NCBI RefSeq assembly: GCF_947497915.1
Contig: NZ_CANMIJ010000002.1
Span: 124,001 to 188,000 of the forward strand
Reading direction: 5' to 3'
DNA length: 64,000 nucleotides
From: an uncultured Erythrobacter sp.
GTDB lineage: Bacteria > Pseudomonadota > Alphaproteobacteria > Sphingomonadales > Sphingomonadaceae
Shown: piece by piece, positions 8,474 through 16,311 of the stretch
Layout of the letters: each line of letters starts with the position of its first letter
Position numbering within the stretch: the stretch's first letter is position 1
The notes under the pieces: model-generated
What the model saw: the letters and a program-made list of their open reading frames with translations, nothing else
Databases searched by the model: none
What the model was told of the DNA's origin: nothing
Position numbers and translations under genes: made by a program

Positions 8474-9108
8474 ACTTTCCACTCCAGAAAGCGGGTTAGG
8501 GTCGCGAGGCCATAAGCCTGGCTTTTTTCAGGGTGAAATTGCACGCCGAGGATATTGCCGCGCGCCACTGCGGCGACAAGGCCTTCACCGTGATCCGTCA
8601 TCGCCGCCACATCCTGCGGATCGTCAGCGGCAAAGTGATAGGAATGCAGGAAGTACGCCTCACCCGCCTCAACCACAGCGTGGTCTTTCGCGTGAAGCAT
8701 CGGCGCGACATCGTTCCAGCCCATATGCGGAACCTTGATTGCGGGGTCGGTCGGTTCGATTTTGCGCACTTCGCCCGAAATCCAGTCGAGGCCAGCGGTC
8801 GTCCCATGCTCCAGCCCGCGCGAGCTGAGCAATTGCATGCCGACACAAATGCCAAGAAACGGCGCGCCGCCAACGTGAACACGCTCGGTCATCGCCTCGA
8901 CCATGCCGCCGATTGCATTCAGGCCTTCGGCGCAGGCTTTGAATGATCCCACACCGGGCAAAACTATCCGATCAGCCGCGCGCACGACCTGCGGATCAGC
9001 GGTGACGCAGACATTCGCCCCCACCGCTTTACCCGCGACCTTTAGGGCATTGTGAACCGAATGAAGATTGCCCGCGCCGTAATCGATCAGGGCGATGACT
9101 TCAGCCAT
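8470..9108 (-). CDS. hisH: Imidazole glycerol phosphate synthase glutamine amidotransferase HisH
   Basis: Class I glutamine amidotransferase that feeds ammonia to HisF. Start is ATG at 9108 ([18 protein letters not shown]). The nucleophilic Cys is in PFLGICVGMQLL, the oxyanion strand in RIVLPGVGSF, and the catalytic His/Glu in GVQFHPEKS. Length is 212 residues, as expected. The start overlaps the end of the YciI-like gene by eight bases, and the stop overlaps hisA. Confidence 0.97.
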   Translation of the reverse strand: MAEVIALIDYGAGNLHSVHNALKVAGKAVGANVCVTADPQVVRAADRIVLPGVGSFKACAEGLNAIGGMVEAMTERVHVGGAPFLGICVGMQLLSSRGLEHGTTAGLDWISGEVRKIEPTDPAIKVPHMGWNDVAPMLHAKDHAVVEAGEAYFLHSYHFAADDPQDVAAMTDHGEGLVAAVARGNILGVQFHPEKSQAYGLATLTRFLEWKV

Positions 9109-9397
9109 TGAATGCCTCAAATCCCGGGCCGACAAAGCGAGGTGTCCATTCGATCATCTGGCTGTTTGCCACGCCTTGGGTGATGAAAGGGTCGCTCGCG
9201 GCGAGGCGCTCTGCCTCTTCGCGGCTTTCTGCGCGAATGAAAATTAGCCCGCCGTCGCGCGGTTCTTTCGGCCCCCACGCCATAAAGTGGCCGGAGGCGT
9301 GTCCGGCCTTCAGCCATTCCAGATGCGCAGCCAACAATGCATCGATTTCCTCGATCGGCACCGTGTAAGTCAGCGACGCGATAAAGATGCTAGCCAC
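9101..9397 (-). CDS. YciI-family protein
   Basis: Small alpha/beta ferredoxin-like protein of the YciI/YCII family (about 98 residues). The core shows [38 protein letters not shown], with the conserved His and the final [20 protein letters not shown] region. I prefer a GTG start at 9397 because an AAGGGG ribosome site lies about nine bases upstream, whereas the longer ATG frame in the track reads back into hisB. The start overlaps the hisB stop by eight bases. Role in the histidine operon is unknown; family members have a proposed His-Asp active site of uncertain reaction. Confidence 0.88.
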   Translation of the reverse strand: MASIFIASLTYTVPIEEIDALLAAHLEWLKAGHASGHFMAWGPKEPRDGGLIFIRAESREEAERLAASDPFITQGVANSQMIEWTPRFVGPGFEAFNG

Positions 9398-10016
9398 CAA
9401 GCTGCCCCTTTGTGCTCGGGATAGCGCCGCCTTTGCGCGGATCGCGTTCGACGGCGGTGCGCATGGCGCGGGCAAAGCCTTTATACAGGCTTTCGCAAAT
9501 GTGATGGTTGTTGGTGCCGTATAACAGCTCGCAATGCAGCGTCAGACCGGCGCTTTGCGAGACGGAATGAAACCAGTGCTCGATCAGCTCAGTATCCCAT
9601 TCGCCAAGGCGTTCCTGCGTGAATTTCGCCTTCCAAATAAAGAACGGGCGGCCCGAGATATCCAGCGCGACGCGGCTGAGCGTTTCGTCCATCGGCGAAT
9701 AGGCGTGGCCATAACGGCCAATGCCCGCCTTATCGCCGAGCGCATCGGACAGGGCCTGACCCAGCGCAATCGCGGAATCCTCTGTCGTGTGATGCTGATC
9801 CACGTGCAAATCGCCTTCGACCTTCATCGTCACATCGATCAGCGAGTGTTTGGAAAACTGCTCAACCATATGATCGAGAAAGCCGATGCCGGTAGACACG
9901 TCATACGCGCCTGTCCCGTCGAGGTTGACGTGGATCGAAATCGACGTTTCGGCGGTCTTGCGTTCAACCGAGCCTGTGCGCGCGGCGGCTTGGGGAATAT
10001 TTGGGGTATCAGACAT
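9390..10016 (-). CDS. hisB: Imidazoleglycerol-phosphate dehydratase
   Basis: Manganese enzyme of the sixth histidine step. ATG at 10016 (MSDTPNIPQ) gives 208 residues; the track start at 10334 runs into the divergent sspB region and is too long. Metal-binding motifs are present: [47 protein letters not shown] and [16 protein letters not shown]. This is the monofunctional form without the HisN-type phosphatase. It is the promoter-proximal gene of this his segment; hisG, hisD, hisC and hisI are not in the window. Confidence 0.97.
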   Translation of the reverse strand: MSDTPNIPQAAARTGSVERKTAETSISIHVNLDGTGAYDVSTGIGFLDHMVEQFSKHSLIDVTMKVEGDLHVDQHHTTEDSAIALGQALSDALGDKAGIGRYGHAYSPMDETLSRVALDISGRPFFIWKAKFTQERLGEWDTELIEHWFHSVSQSAGLTLHCELLYGTNNHHICESLYKGFARAMRTAVERDPRKGGAIPSTKGQLGG

Positions 10017-10154
10017 GGCTAGCGCTATAGGCGGGTGAGAGCGTGTTGCAAGATGCACAGACGCCTCGTTTTCATTGCTGGCACGCTGATTTTGCGCACC
10101 AATCCCGCTAAAGGCTTGACCAGCGCGGCGCGCCTCGCCACGACTCTCAGCGAT

Positions 10155-10655
10155 ATGAATGACGAGACACCCGACAGCATGATCCCGTATGACGAGATCG
10201 TTCAAGAGGCGCTCCGCGCTGTGGTTGGGCGTGTGCTCGGCGAAATTCAGGAAGGCGGCAGCGAGCTTCCCGGAACGCACCATTTCTACATCACGTTCAA
10301 AACCGAAGCGCCCGGCGTTTCGATTCCCGCTCATTTGAAAGAGCGTTTTCCGGACGAGATGACGATCGTTTTGCAGAACAAGTTCTGGGAACTCGAAGTG
10401 CGCGAAGACGGCTTTTCAGTCGGGCTTTCGTTTAATCAGATCCCGGCGAAGCTCTCTGTGCCATTTGCAGCGATCACCGCATTCGTTGACCCGGCGGTGG
10501 ATTTTGGTCTGCAATTTCAGGCCTCTGGCGAAGAAACCGCGCCAGAATCGCATGAAGATGCGGAGAATGACGGTTCAGAAGGCGCGATTGCCGCTGAACC
10601 GCCGGCGGATGACGGTTCCAACGTCGTCACGGTCGATTTCGGCAAGAAAAAGTAA
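10155..10655 (+). CDS. sspB: ClpXP adaptor / SspB family protein
   Basis: The 166-residue protein matches alphaproteobacterial SspB, the adaptor delivering ssrA-tagged and other substrates to ClpXP (family knowledge). The folded N-terminal domain includes [19 protein letters not shown], then [17 protein letters not shown] and the [22 protein letters not shown] strand set. A disordered acidic linker (about 118-150) leads to a C-terminal tail [10 protein letters not shown] that probably docks on ClpX. Start is ATG at 10155, not the longer track start. It is divergent from hisB with 138 bases between. Confidence 0.9.
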   Translation: MNDETPDSMIPYDEIVQEALRAVVGRVLGEIQEGGSELPGTHHFYITFKTEAPGVSIPAHLKERFPDEMTIVLQNKFWELEVREDGFSVGLSFNQIPAKLSVPFAAITAFVDPAVDFGLQFQASGEETAPESHEDAENDGSEGAIAAEPPADDGSNVVTVDFGKKK

Positions 10656-10706
10656 TCTTTCCTCTGCGCCGGATCATATCGCGGCGGTGAGGGTTGATAA
10701 GATACA

Positions 10707-11081
10707 ATGACTGATCCTGAAACCAAAGATACAGCTTCACAAGAGCGCTCTGCGCCCCAGAAAAAGGGGACGCTACTCCCGCTTAGCCCCAATCCGGCCA
10801 CTAACCTTGTGATCGCCGATATTGTGGTGCGCGGCGCTTCGAGCCTGTTCCGCAAAGGCGTAGAACAAAAGGTTGCCGAGAAAACTGCACATGATCAGAA
10901 CGAAGCTCGCCAGGTTCTGGACGGGCGCGGTATCGTCACCACGCTTGGCCTGTACGGCGCCAGTAAGCTTGCGACCCGTTCTCCGGTTGGGCTTGGCATT
11001 GTGGCGGGCGGATTGGTGCTGAAAACGCTGTATGACCGGGGCAAAGACCGTCAGCGCCGGCTCCGCAAACGCTCAAAATAA
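10707..11081 (+). CDS. Small protein with a Gly-rich hydrophobic segment, unknown
   Basis: A 124-residue protein. A polar N-terminus (to about 30) precedes NLVIADIVVRGASSLFRKGVEQKVAEK. A Gly-rich hydrophobic stretch (SPVGLGIVAGGLVLKTLY, about 92-110) could be a membrane helix or a buried hairpin. The C-terminus is strongly basic (DRGKDRQRRLRKRSK), which could bind lipid head groups or nucleic acid. No family was recognised. It is 51 bases downstream of sspB and 63 bases upstream of gmk on the same strand, so it may belong to one transcript with them. Homologous small proteins are expected in Sphingomonadales, but this was not checked. Confidence 0.72.
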   Translation: MTDPETKDTASQERSAPQKKGTLLPLSPNPATNLVIADIVVRGASSLFRKGVEQKVAEKTAHDQNEARQVLDGRGIVTTLGLYGASKLATRSPVGLGIVAGGLVLKTLYDRGKDRQRRLRKRSK

Positions 11082-11144
11082 CGCGCAACTCCCCCCGCAT
11101 TTCGCACTCTTGATTTTTGGGCGCGTTTCGCGGCAGAGGGGTGC

Positions 11145-11789
11145 ATGGGCGATTTCAAAACCATCGATAAACTCGCACGGCGCGGCCTGCTCTTCATCCT
11201 GTCCTCGCCATCGGGCGCGGGCAAGACCACCCTTTCGCGCAAATTGCTGGGCGCAGATGAAGACATTAAATTGTCCGTTTCCGCGACAACGCGCCCGCCC
11301 CGTCCCGGCGAAGTGGACGGCGTGCATTATCAGTTCGTCTCCGATGCCGATTTTGACCGGATGGTGGAAGAAGATGACTTTTATGAATGGGCCCACGTCT
11401 TCAATCACCGTTACGGAACGCCCAAAGGTGCAATCCGTGAGGCGTTGAAAGACGGGCAGGATTTCCTGTTCGACATCGATTGGCAGGGCACGCAGCAGCT
11501 TTATCAAAAAGACCAGCAAGACGTGGTCAGCGTCTTTATTCTCCCACCCAGCCTCGATGAATTGCGCCGCCGTCTCGAAAGCCGCGCGCAGGACAGCAGC
11601 GATGTGATCGACGGCCGGATGGAGCGCGCCCGAGCAGAAATCAGCCACTGGGCCGAATATGATTACGTCGTAATCAACGACAACATCGACGAATGCTTCG
11701 ACCGCGTTCGCGAAGTGCTTGACGCAGAACGCATGAGGCGGACACGGCAGACCGGGCTTATCCCGTTTGTGCGGGAGTTAATGGGTTAG
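11145..11789 (+). CDS. gmk: Guanylate kinase
   Basis: Converts GMP to GDP using ATP and is essential for nucleotide supply. The P-loop is SSPSGAGKTT at about residues 20-29. The GMP-binding region follows with SATTRPPRPGEVDGVHYQFV, FYEWAHVFNHRYGTP and the DIDWQGTQQL strand, and the lid is rich in Arg (LRRRLESRAQDS). Length is 214 residues, normal. ATG at 11145 was kept, but ATG usage could also start downstream, since MGDFKTIDKLARRG is a variable leader. Confidence 0.97.
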   Translation: MGDFKTIDKLARRGLLFILSSPSGAGKTTLSRKLLGADEDIKLSVSATTRPPRPGEVDGVHYQFVSDADFDRMVEEDDFYEWAHVFNHRYGTPKGAIREALKDGQDFLFDIDWQGTQQLYQKDQQDVVSVFILPPSLDELRRRLESRAQDSSDVIDGRMERARAEISHWAEYDYVVINDNIDECFDRVREVLDAERMRRTRQTGLIPFVRELMG

Positions 11790-11929
11790 GTGGAGGCGGG
11801 CCGGATTGGTTGGCTGAGCGCCCATTTGCGGACTTCGACCGCCGGTTCAATATTCTAGCGAACATTGACGCTCGATTCTTTATCCTCCAGCTTCTTGCTT
11901 GTCCGAAATCAGTCAGGATTGATAATTGT

Positions 11930-12589
11930 ATGCGTGTGCTTTTGCTTGACGGTCATCCTGACGATGGTCGGTTTTCTTCGCATCTTCTAAAGCAGTACGA
12001 GGACGCTCTGCCGCAAGAAGCAACCGTCAAAAGGGTCGCAGTTCGCGACATGGATTTCACCCCGATCTTGCGGTTTGGATATGCAAAACGCGTAGAGTGG
12101 GAACCGGACATTGTAAGCTTCGCGAAGCAACTCGATGAGTGTGATCATTTAGTGGTCAGCTTTCCGATGTGGTGGGGAAGCGAGCCTGCCGAACTGAAAG
12201 GCTTGCTCGACCGCTTGTTTTTGCCCGGCTTTACATTTGCATATCATTCCGACGACCCTTGGTGGGATAAGCACATGGAAGGGCGATCTGCCGATGTGAT
12301 CGCAACTATGGACACGCCGCCTCTCTTCTTGCGTCTAACCTACGGCAATGCATTGATCACACGATGGAAGCGCCAGATCCTTGGCTTCTGCGGTTTCAAG
12401 CCAGTTCGATTTCTGGCTTGCGGGCCTATCAAGCATGGAAACGCAGAAAAGCATGCCGCTAAATGGGAAAAGAAGATTCAGCGAATGGCTCGATCGATCC
12501 GAGTGGCGTCCGAAGATAAAAAGCAACTTCGGCTTGAGAAATTCCTCAATCGAAAGCGTGCGCCTTCGGCTTCCCGTCTCGGCCAATAG
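11930..12589 (+). CDS. NAD(P)H dehydrogenase (quinone) / flavodoxin-like reductase
   Basis: Flavodoxin-fold protein of the DT-diaphorase/KefF type (219 residues from ATG at 11930). The first strand and loop MRVLLLDGHPDDGRFS, the LVVSFPMWWGSEPAELKGLLDRLFLPGFTFAY block and a C-terminal FCGFKPVRFLACGPI strand are diagnostic for FMN- or FAD-binding NAD(P)H:quinone oxidoreductases (family knowledge). The track frame starts at 11810, but the extra 40 residues lack family similarity. The gene is less GC-rich than its neighbours (for example ATTGATAATTGTATGCGTGTG around the start), hinting at later acquisition. It likely detoxifies quinones or regulates an efflux system; the substrate is not evident. 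Confidence 0.88.
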   Translation: MRVLLLDGHPDDGRFSSHLLKQYEDALPQEATVKRVAVRDMDFTPILRFGYAKRVEWEPDIVSFAKQLDECDHLVVSFPMWWGSEPAELKGLLDRLFLPGFTFAYHSDDPWWDKHMEGRSADVIATMDTPPLFLRLTYGNALITRWKRQILGFCGFKPVRFLACGPIKHGNAEKHAAKWEKKIQRMARSIRVASEDKKQLRLEKFLNRKRAPSASRLGQ

Positions 12590-12691
12590 TCGAAAGCTTG
12601 CCAAACGTCCGCTTTCCAACCCAAATTCGGACATTAGAACCGCCAAAGGATTGGATAAGTGTGAAGCAAGCCAACATGCCGCAGTCACACG

Positions 12692-12721
12692 AAAAAGCCC
12701 GCCGGATTGCTCCAGCGGGCC
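12692..12721 (-). terminator. Rho-independent terminator for the SDR gene
   Basis: On the minus strand GCCCGCTGG-AGCAAT-CCGGCGGGC forms a nine-pair stem (one G-T) followed directly by TTTTT. It lies about 30 bases beyond the SDR stop codon. Confidence 0.85.
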
Positions 12722-12752
12722 ATTCCAAATCAAGAATTTCAGTGCGGCTTGA

Positions 12753-13556
12753 TTAGCCAGCAGGATCGTTGAACATGCTTGGCACCGCTGCGTTCACCAC
12801 GCCGCCATCGACAGTAACTGTGTCGCCGATGACATAATCGCCTGCGCGGCTGCAAAGATAGATCGCGGCCGCTGCCATGTCTTCCTTTGTTCCGACCCGT
12901 TTGGCCGGGATCATAGCAGCCGAGGCGTCTGGCGCATTCTTCGCCGCCTTGTTCATCTCGCTCGGGAATGCGCCCGGTGCGATGGAGGTGACGATGATGT
13001 TATCCTGTATAAGACGCGCGGCCATGCGGCGGGTCAGTTGGATCACGGCAGCTTTCGATGCCTGATACGGGTATGTTTCCCACGGATTGATCCGCTGCCC
13101 GTCGATAGACGACACATGGATCACCTTAGCCGGATGATCGCCCTTGCCGCCTGCAACCAGCAGATCGTGCAGTTTCTGCGTCAGGAAAAACGGCGTTTTG
13201 ACGTTCAAATCCATTGTGCGGTGCCAGCCCGCTTCGCTGAATTCGAGGTAAGGCTGGCCCCATGCAGCGCCCGCATTGTTAATCAGAATGTCGAGCTTGT
13301 CTTCGCGCTTGGCCAATTCATCGGCGAGCGCCTGCATGCCGTCCATCTGGCTGAGATCAGCAGGAATGCCGATGACTTTATCCTCGCCAAACTCGGCAAT
13401 GGTTTCCTGCATCTGCTCAACTTTGCGCGCCGAGATATAAACCCGCGCGCATCCTGCGGCGAGCAAGCCTTCGACGAACATTTTGCCGATCCCGCGCGAT
13501 CCGCCGGTGACAAGAGCAACGCGGCCATCAAGGCCGAAAAGTGATTGAATATCCAT
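12753..13556 (-). CDS. Short-chain dehydrogenase/reductase (SDR) of the acyl-CoA catabolic cluster
   Basis: Classical SDR of 267 residues from ATG at 13556. The cofactor loop TGGSRGIG (residues 17-24), NNAG (about 93-96), catalytic Ser150 and Tyr164-x3-Lys168 (YPYQASK) are all present, so it should be an active NAD(P)-dependent oxidoreductase. It follows two acyl-CoA dehydrogenase genes on the same strand, 109 bases after the nearer one, and ends in its own terminator. The context suggests a hydroxyacyl- or alcohol-type substrate in fatty acid or alkanoate breakdown; the exact substrate is not visible. The longer track start (13676) extends into the intergenic hairpin region and was not used. 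Confidence 0.9.
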   Translation of the reverse strand: MDIQSLFGLDGRVALVTGGSRGIGKMFVEGLLAAGCARVYISARKVEQMQETIAEFGEDKVIGIPADLSQMDGMQALADELAKREDKLDILINNAGAAWGQPYLEFSEAGWHRTMDLNVKTPFFLTQKLHDLLVAGGKGDHPAKVIHVSSIDGQRINPWETYPYQASKAAVIQLTRRMAARLIQDNIIVTSIAPGAFPSEMNKAAKNAPDASAAMIPAKRVGTKEDMAAAAIYLCSRAGDYVIGDTVTVDGGVVNAAVPSMFNDPAG

Positions 13557-13603
13557 AGTGTTCCTTTCTCTCTCGGTAACTCGGCTGCGCCGACTACCTC
13601 CGA

Positions 13604-13658
13604 GGGGCGGCCTTACGGCCGGAGGCCGCTTGGCCTTGCGGTCCAGCAAGCTGGACCG
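13604..13658. repeat. Tandem hairpins between acyl-CoA dehydrogenase and SDR genes
   Basis: Two strong palindromes occupy this 109-base spacer. The first is GCGGCCT...AGGCCGC (seven pairs, nine-base loop) near 13605-13627. The second is the 20-base CGGTCCAGCAAGCTGGACCG at 13639-13658, a nine-pair stem with an AA centre. Neither has a T tract. They may be a repeat unit, an mRNA processing or stability element, or an operator. Confidence 0.6.
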
Positions 13659-13665
13659 ACGCTCC

Positions 13666-14805
13666 TCAATAACCACTCATTTCTGCAACGCGATTGGCGT
13701 GGAAATACGCATCGCCGAGGAATTCCTGCAAAGCGCGGTCGCGCTTCATGTAGAGGCCGATGTCGTATTCATCGGTCATACCGACGCCGCCATGCATCTG
13801 GACGCCCTCTTTCACGGCAAGCCCAGCAGTTTTGGCGACTTTGGCTTTCGCGACCGAGCTCATCAATTCGGCTTTCTCGCTGCCGCCATCGAGCAATTGC
13901 TGGGCCTTGATGACTGCAGCGCGCGCGATTTCGACCTCGGAATATAGGTGCGAGGCGCGGTGTTGCAGCGCCTGAAACTCGCCGATCAGTTTGCCGAATT
14001 GCTTGCGCTGTTTGAGGTAATCGACGGTGATATCCATCGCCCCGCTGGCAACGCCTACGCCTTCGGCAGCGGCTCCGATACGGCCTGCAGTGAGCATCGC
14101 ATTCAAAACTTCGCGTCCGCCATCGACTTCGCCGATAACCGCGTCACCGTCCAGCTCGACGCCGTCAAACTTGGTGTGGGTCGCCATCGAACTATCGACG
14201 AGACGTACGGAATTGTGACTCATATTCGCGGCATCTTTCGGCACAGCGAACAGAGTGATTCCGTCATCGTCCTCATCCGAGCCGCTGGTGCGGGCCGCAA
14301 CGACAAGCATGTCCGCGCTCGCGCCTTGAATGACGAAGCTCTTCGAACCACTGAGTTTGAATCCGTTGCCGGACTTCTCGGCGCGCGTCGTGATGCGGCT
14401 CGGGCGGTGTTTGGCTGTTTCGTCGATGGCGACCGCGAACACGCTGTCCCCTTCGATCAGGCCCGGCAGATAACGACCTTTCAGATCGTTCGAACCATGC
14501 TTGAGCGCAGTCGCGGCTAGCACGGACGATGTCAGGAACGGTGAAGGCGTGAGGTTGCGGCCGATCTCCTCGAGCACAATACCCGCTTCGACATGGCCCA
14601 TGCCAAGTCCGCCATCACCTTCGCCGACAAGCATGCCGGTGAAGCCCATTTCGGCCATCTGCTTCCACAGTCCGTGGCCAAACCCATCGGGGCAATCGCG
14701 GTCACGCCAGTGGCGCAGTTGGTCTTTGATGTTGCCTTGGTCGGCCATGAAACTGGTCGCGGTATCGGCCAGCATCGCCTGATCTTCGTCGTGATAAAGG
14801 GGCAT
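13666..14805 (-). CDS. Acyl-CoA dehydrogenase family protein
   Basis: FAD-dependent flavoprotein of 379 residues that introduces the alpha,beta double bond in an acyl-CoA. The N-terminal helical domain has GFTGMLVGEGDGGLGMGHVEAGIVLEEIGRNLTPSPF. The middle beta domain and the C-terminal four-helix domain end in KQFGKLIGEFQALQHRASHLYSEVEIARA and the QMHGGVGMTDEYDIGLYMKRDRA motif. Sphingomonadales commonly encode such dehydrogenases in pairs, and this one follows another on the same strand by 81 bases. Pairs may act as heteromers (as in steroid or isoprenoid side-chain degradation), but that is inference. Chain-length specificity cannot be read. Confidence 0.92.
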   Translation of the reverse strand: MPLYHDEDQAMLADTATSFMADQGNIKDQLRHWRDRDCPDGFGHGLWKQMAEMGFTGMLVGEGDGGLGMGHVEAGIVLEEIGRNLTPSPFLTSSVLAATALKHGSNDLKGRYLPGLIEGDSVFAVAIDETAKHRPSRITTRAEKSGNGFKLSGSKSFVIQGASADMLVVAARTSGSDEDDDGITLFAVPKDAANMSHNSVRLVDSSMATHTKFDGVELDGDAVIGEVDGGREVLNAMLTAGRIGAAAEGVGVASGAMDITVDYLKQRKQFGKLIGEFQALQHRASHLYSEVEIARAAVIKAQQLLDGGSEKAELMSSVAKAKVAKTAGLAVKEGVQMHGGVGMTDEYDIGLYMKRDRALQEFLGDAYFHANRVAEMSGY

Positions 14806-14837
14806 ATCCCTTGGTCCTCTCTGGAGAATTTTTGAGC

Positions 14838-14866
14838 GGGCCGCCCTCGTTTGTGCGGGGCGGCCC
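14838..14866. repeat. Intergenic hairpin between two acyl-CoA dehydrogenase genes
   Basis: GGGCCGCCC and GGGCGGCCC form a perfect nine-pair stem with an 11-base loop in the 81-base spacer. No T run follows on the minus strand, so it is more likely an attenuating or mRNA-stabilising structure than a full terminator. Confidence 0.5.
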
Positions 14867-14886
14867 TGCTGAATTGATGCGGTGGT

Positions 14887-16077
14887 TTACGAACCGGGCA
14901 GATCGAGAATGCGTTTGGAAATCACATTGAGCATGACTTCCGATGTGCCGCCTTCGATCGAGTTCGCTTTGGTCCGCAGCCAGCCGCGCGATGGCTTGCC
15001 GCCGCTTGTTTCTTCGCTTTCCCATTCGAGAGAGCGCGAACCACCTGCCGACATCATCAATTCGTGCCGCCGCTTGTTAAGCTCGGTGCCCGCATATTTC
15101 ATCATGTTCGGCTGCGCTGGATGCGCTTTGCCGACTTTGATCTCGTCGAGGAATTTCTCCCCCATCGCGCCGTATGCCAACGCATCGACATCAAACATCG
15201 CCAATTCAGCGCGAAGGACCGGGTCAAGCTCATCACCGCCCTTGGCTGCGTGGCGCGACATTGCCGAACCGACCGTGCCGGTGTTGCCGCCATCCGCGCC
15301 GGAAATCATCTCGCGCTCATGGCCGAGCAGATATTTCGCCACGTCCCAGCCGCGATTGATCTCTCCGACATATGCAGGAATGCCCTCGCCGTAGGATTTT
15401 GGCACCTTCACATCTTCCATGAAGGTTTCGCAGAACGGTGAATTGCCGCTGATCAGTTTGATCGGCTTGGTCGAGCAGCCTTCGCTGGCTGTGTCGAACA
15501 GCATGAAGGTGATGCCTTTATACTTGTCCTCTTTGTCGGTGCGCACGAGGCAGAAAATCCAGTCGGCCTGATCGGCATAAGACGTCCAGACCTTCTGACC
15601 GTTGACGACCCAATGATCACCTTTGTCTTCGCCGAATGTCTGCAGGCTGACGAGATCGCTGCCCGAACCTGGCTCTGAATATCCCTGGCACCAACGGATT
15701 TCGCCGCGGGCAATCTGTCCGAGGAAGTGTTTCTTCTGCTCTTCCGTGCCGAAATGAAGGAGTGCTGGGCCGAGCATCCAAATGCCGAACGAACTGAGCG
15801 GGATGCGCGCTTTGATGCGGGTCATTTCCTGACGCAGCACTTTGGCCTCGGCTGGTGAGAGGCCCGCACCGCCATATTCTTTCGGCCATGCAGGCACGGT
15901 GTAGCCTTTGGCAACGCAGGCATCGAACCACGATTTTTGCGCGTCACTTTTGAAGGTGGCGCGGCGGCCGCCCCAATAAATGTCTTCCTCATCACGAACA
16001 GGCTCGCGCATTTCGGCGGGGCAGTTTGCCTCCAGCCAGCTGCGGGTTTCTTCGCGGAATGTTTCCAGATCGGACAT
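14887..16077 (-). CDS. Acyl-CoA dehydrogenase family protein
   Basis: A second acyl-CoA dehydrogenase, 396 residues from ATG at 16077 (MSDLETFREETRSWL); the 434-residue track frame adds an unlikely leader. It carries the FAD and substrate motifs WCQGYSEPGSGSDLVSLQT, the WVVNGQKVWTSYADQADWIFCLVRT strand and a C-terminal LEWESEETSGG...SIEGGTSEVMLNVISKRIL segment. This type, with the ACAD N-terminal WPKEYGGAGL block, resembles long- or branched-chain ACADs. It is the first gene of the minus-strand ACAD-ACAD-SDR unit. A palindromic TAACGTTA lies about 40 bases upstream and could be an operator. Confidence 0.92.
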   Translation of the reverse strand: MSDLETFREETRSWLEANCPAEMREPVRDEEDIYWGGRRATFKSDAQKSWFDACVAKGYTVPAWPKEYGGAGLSPAEAKVLRQEMTRIKARIPLSSFGIWMLGPALLHFGTEEQKKHFLGQIARGEIRWCQGYSEPGSGSDLVSLQTFGEDKGDHWVVNGQKVWTSYADQADWIFCLVRTDKEDKYKGITFMLFDTASEGCSTKPIKLISGNSPFCETFMEDVKVPKSYGEGIPAYVGEINRGWDVAKYLLGHEREMISGADGGNTGTVGSAMSRHAAKGGDELDPVLRAELAMFDVDALAYGAMGEKFLDEIKVGKAHPAQPNMMKYAGTELNKRRHELMMSAGGSRSLEWESEETSGGKPSRGWLRTKANSIEGGTSEVMLNVISKRILDLPGS

Positions 16078-16311
16078 TTGCCGACTCTCCTCTTTGTGAT
16101 CCCAATTAACGCTAACGTTATGGGAAATTTGCGCGTCCCTGCAAGCGATCAAATTCAGGAAAGCCGCCAAATGGGCATGCCGTAACGTCATACCGGTTTC
16201 ATTTCGCTATGGATTGACGCGCGCCGCAGTGTCCGTAGGTTCATGCGCAATGAGTTGGGAGAGAAATGTGACCGGATTCGGTAACGCCGCTGAGCGCGCA
16301 TGGTGCCACGC

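Noticed and set aside
13557-13665. Possible tRNA or small RNA in the hairpin-rich spacer
   Set aside because: The stems do not form a cloverleaf and no T-loop or CCA-type acceptor pattern is visible.
16113-16120. Palindrome TAACGTTA upstream of an acyl-CoA dehydrogenase gene, possibly a TetR or MerR-type operator
   Set aside because: Eight bases of palindrome are expected by chance in 64 kb, and no matching regulator gene is in the window.
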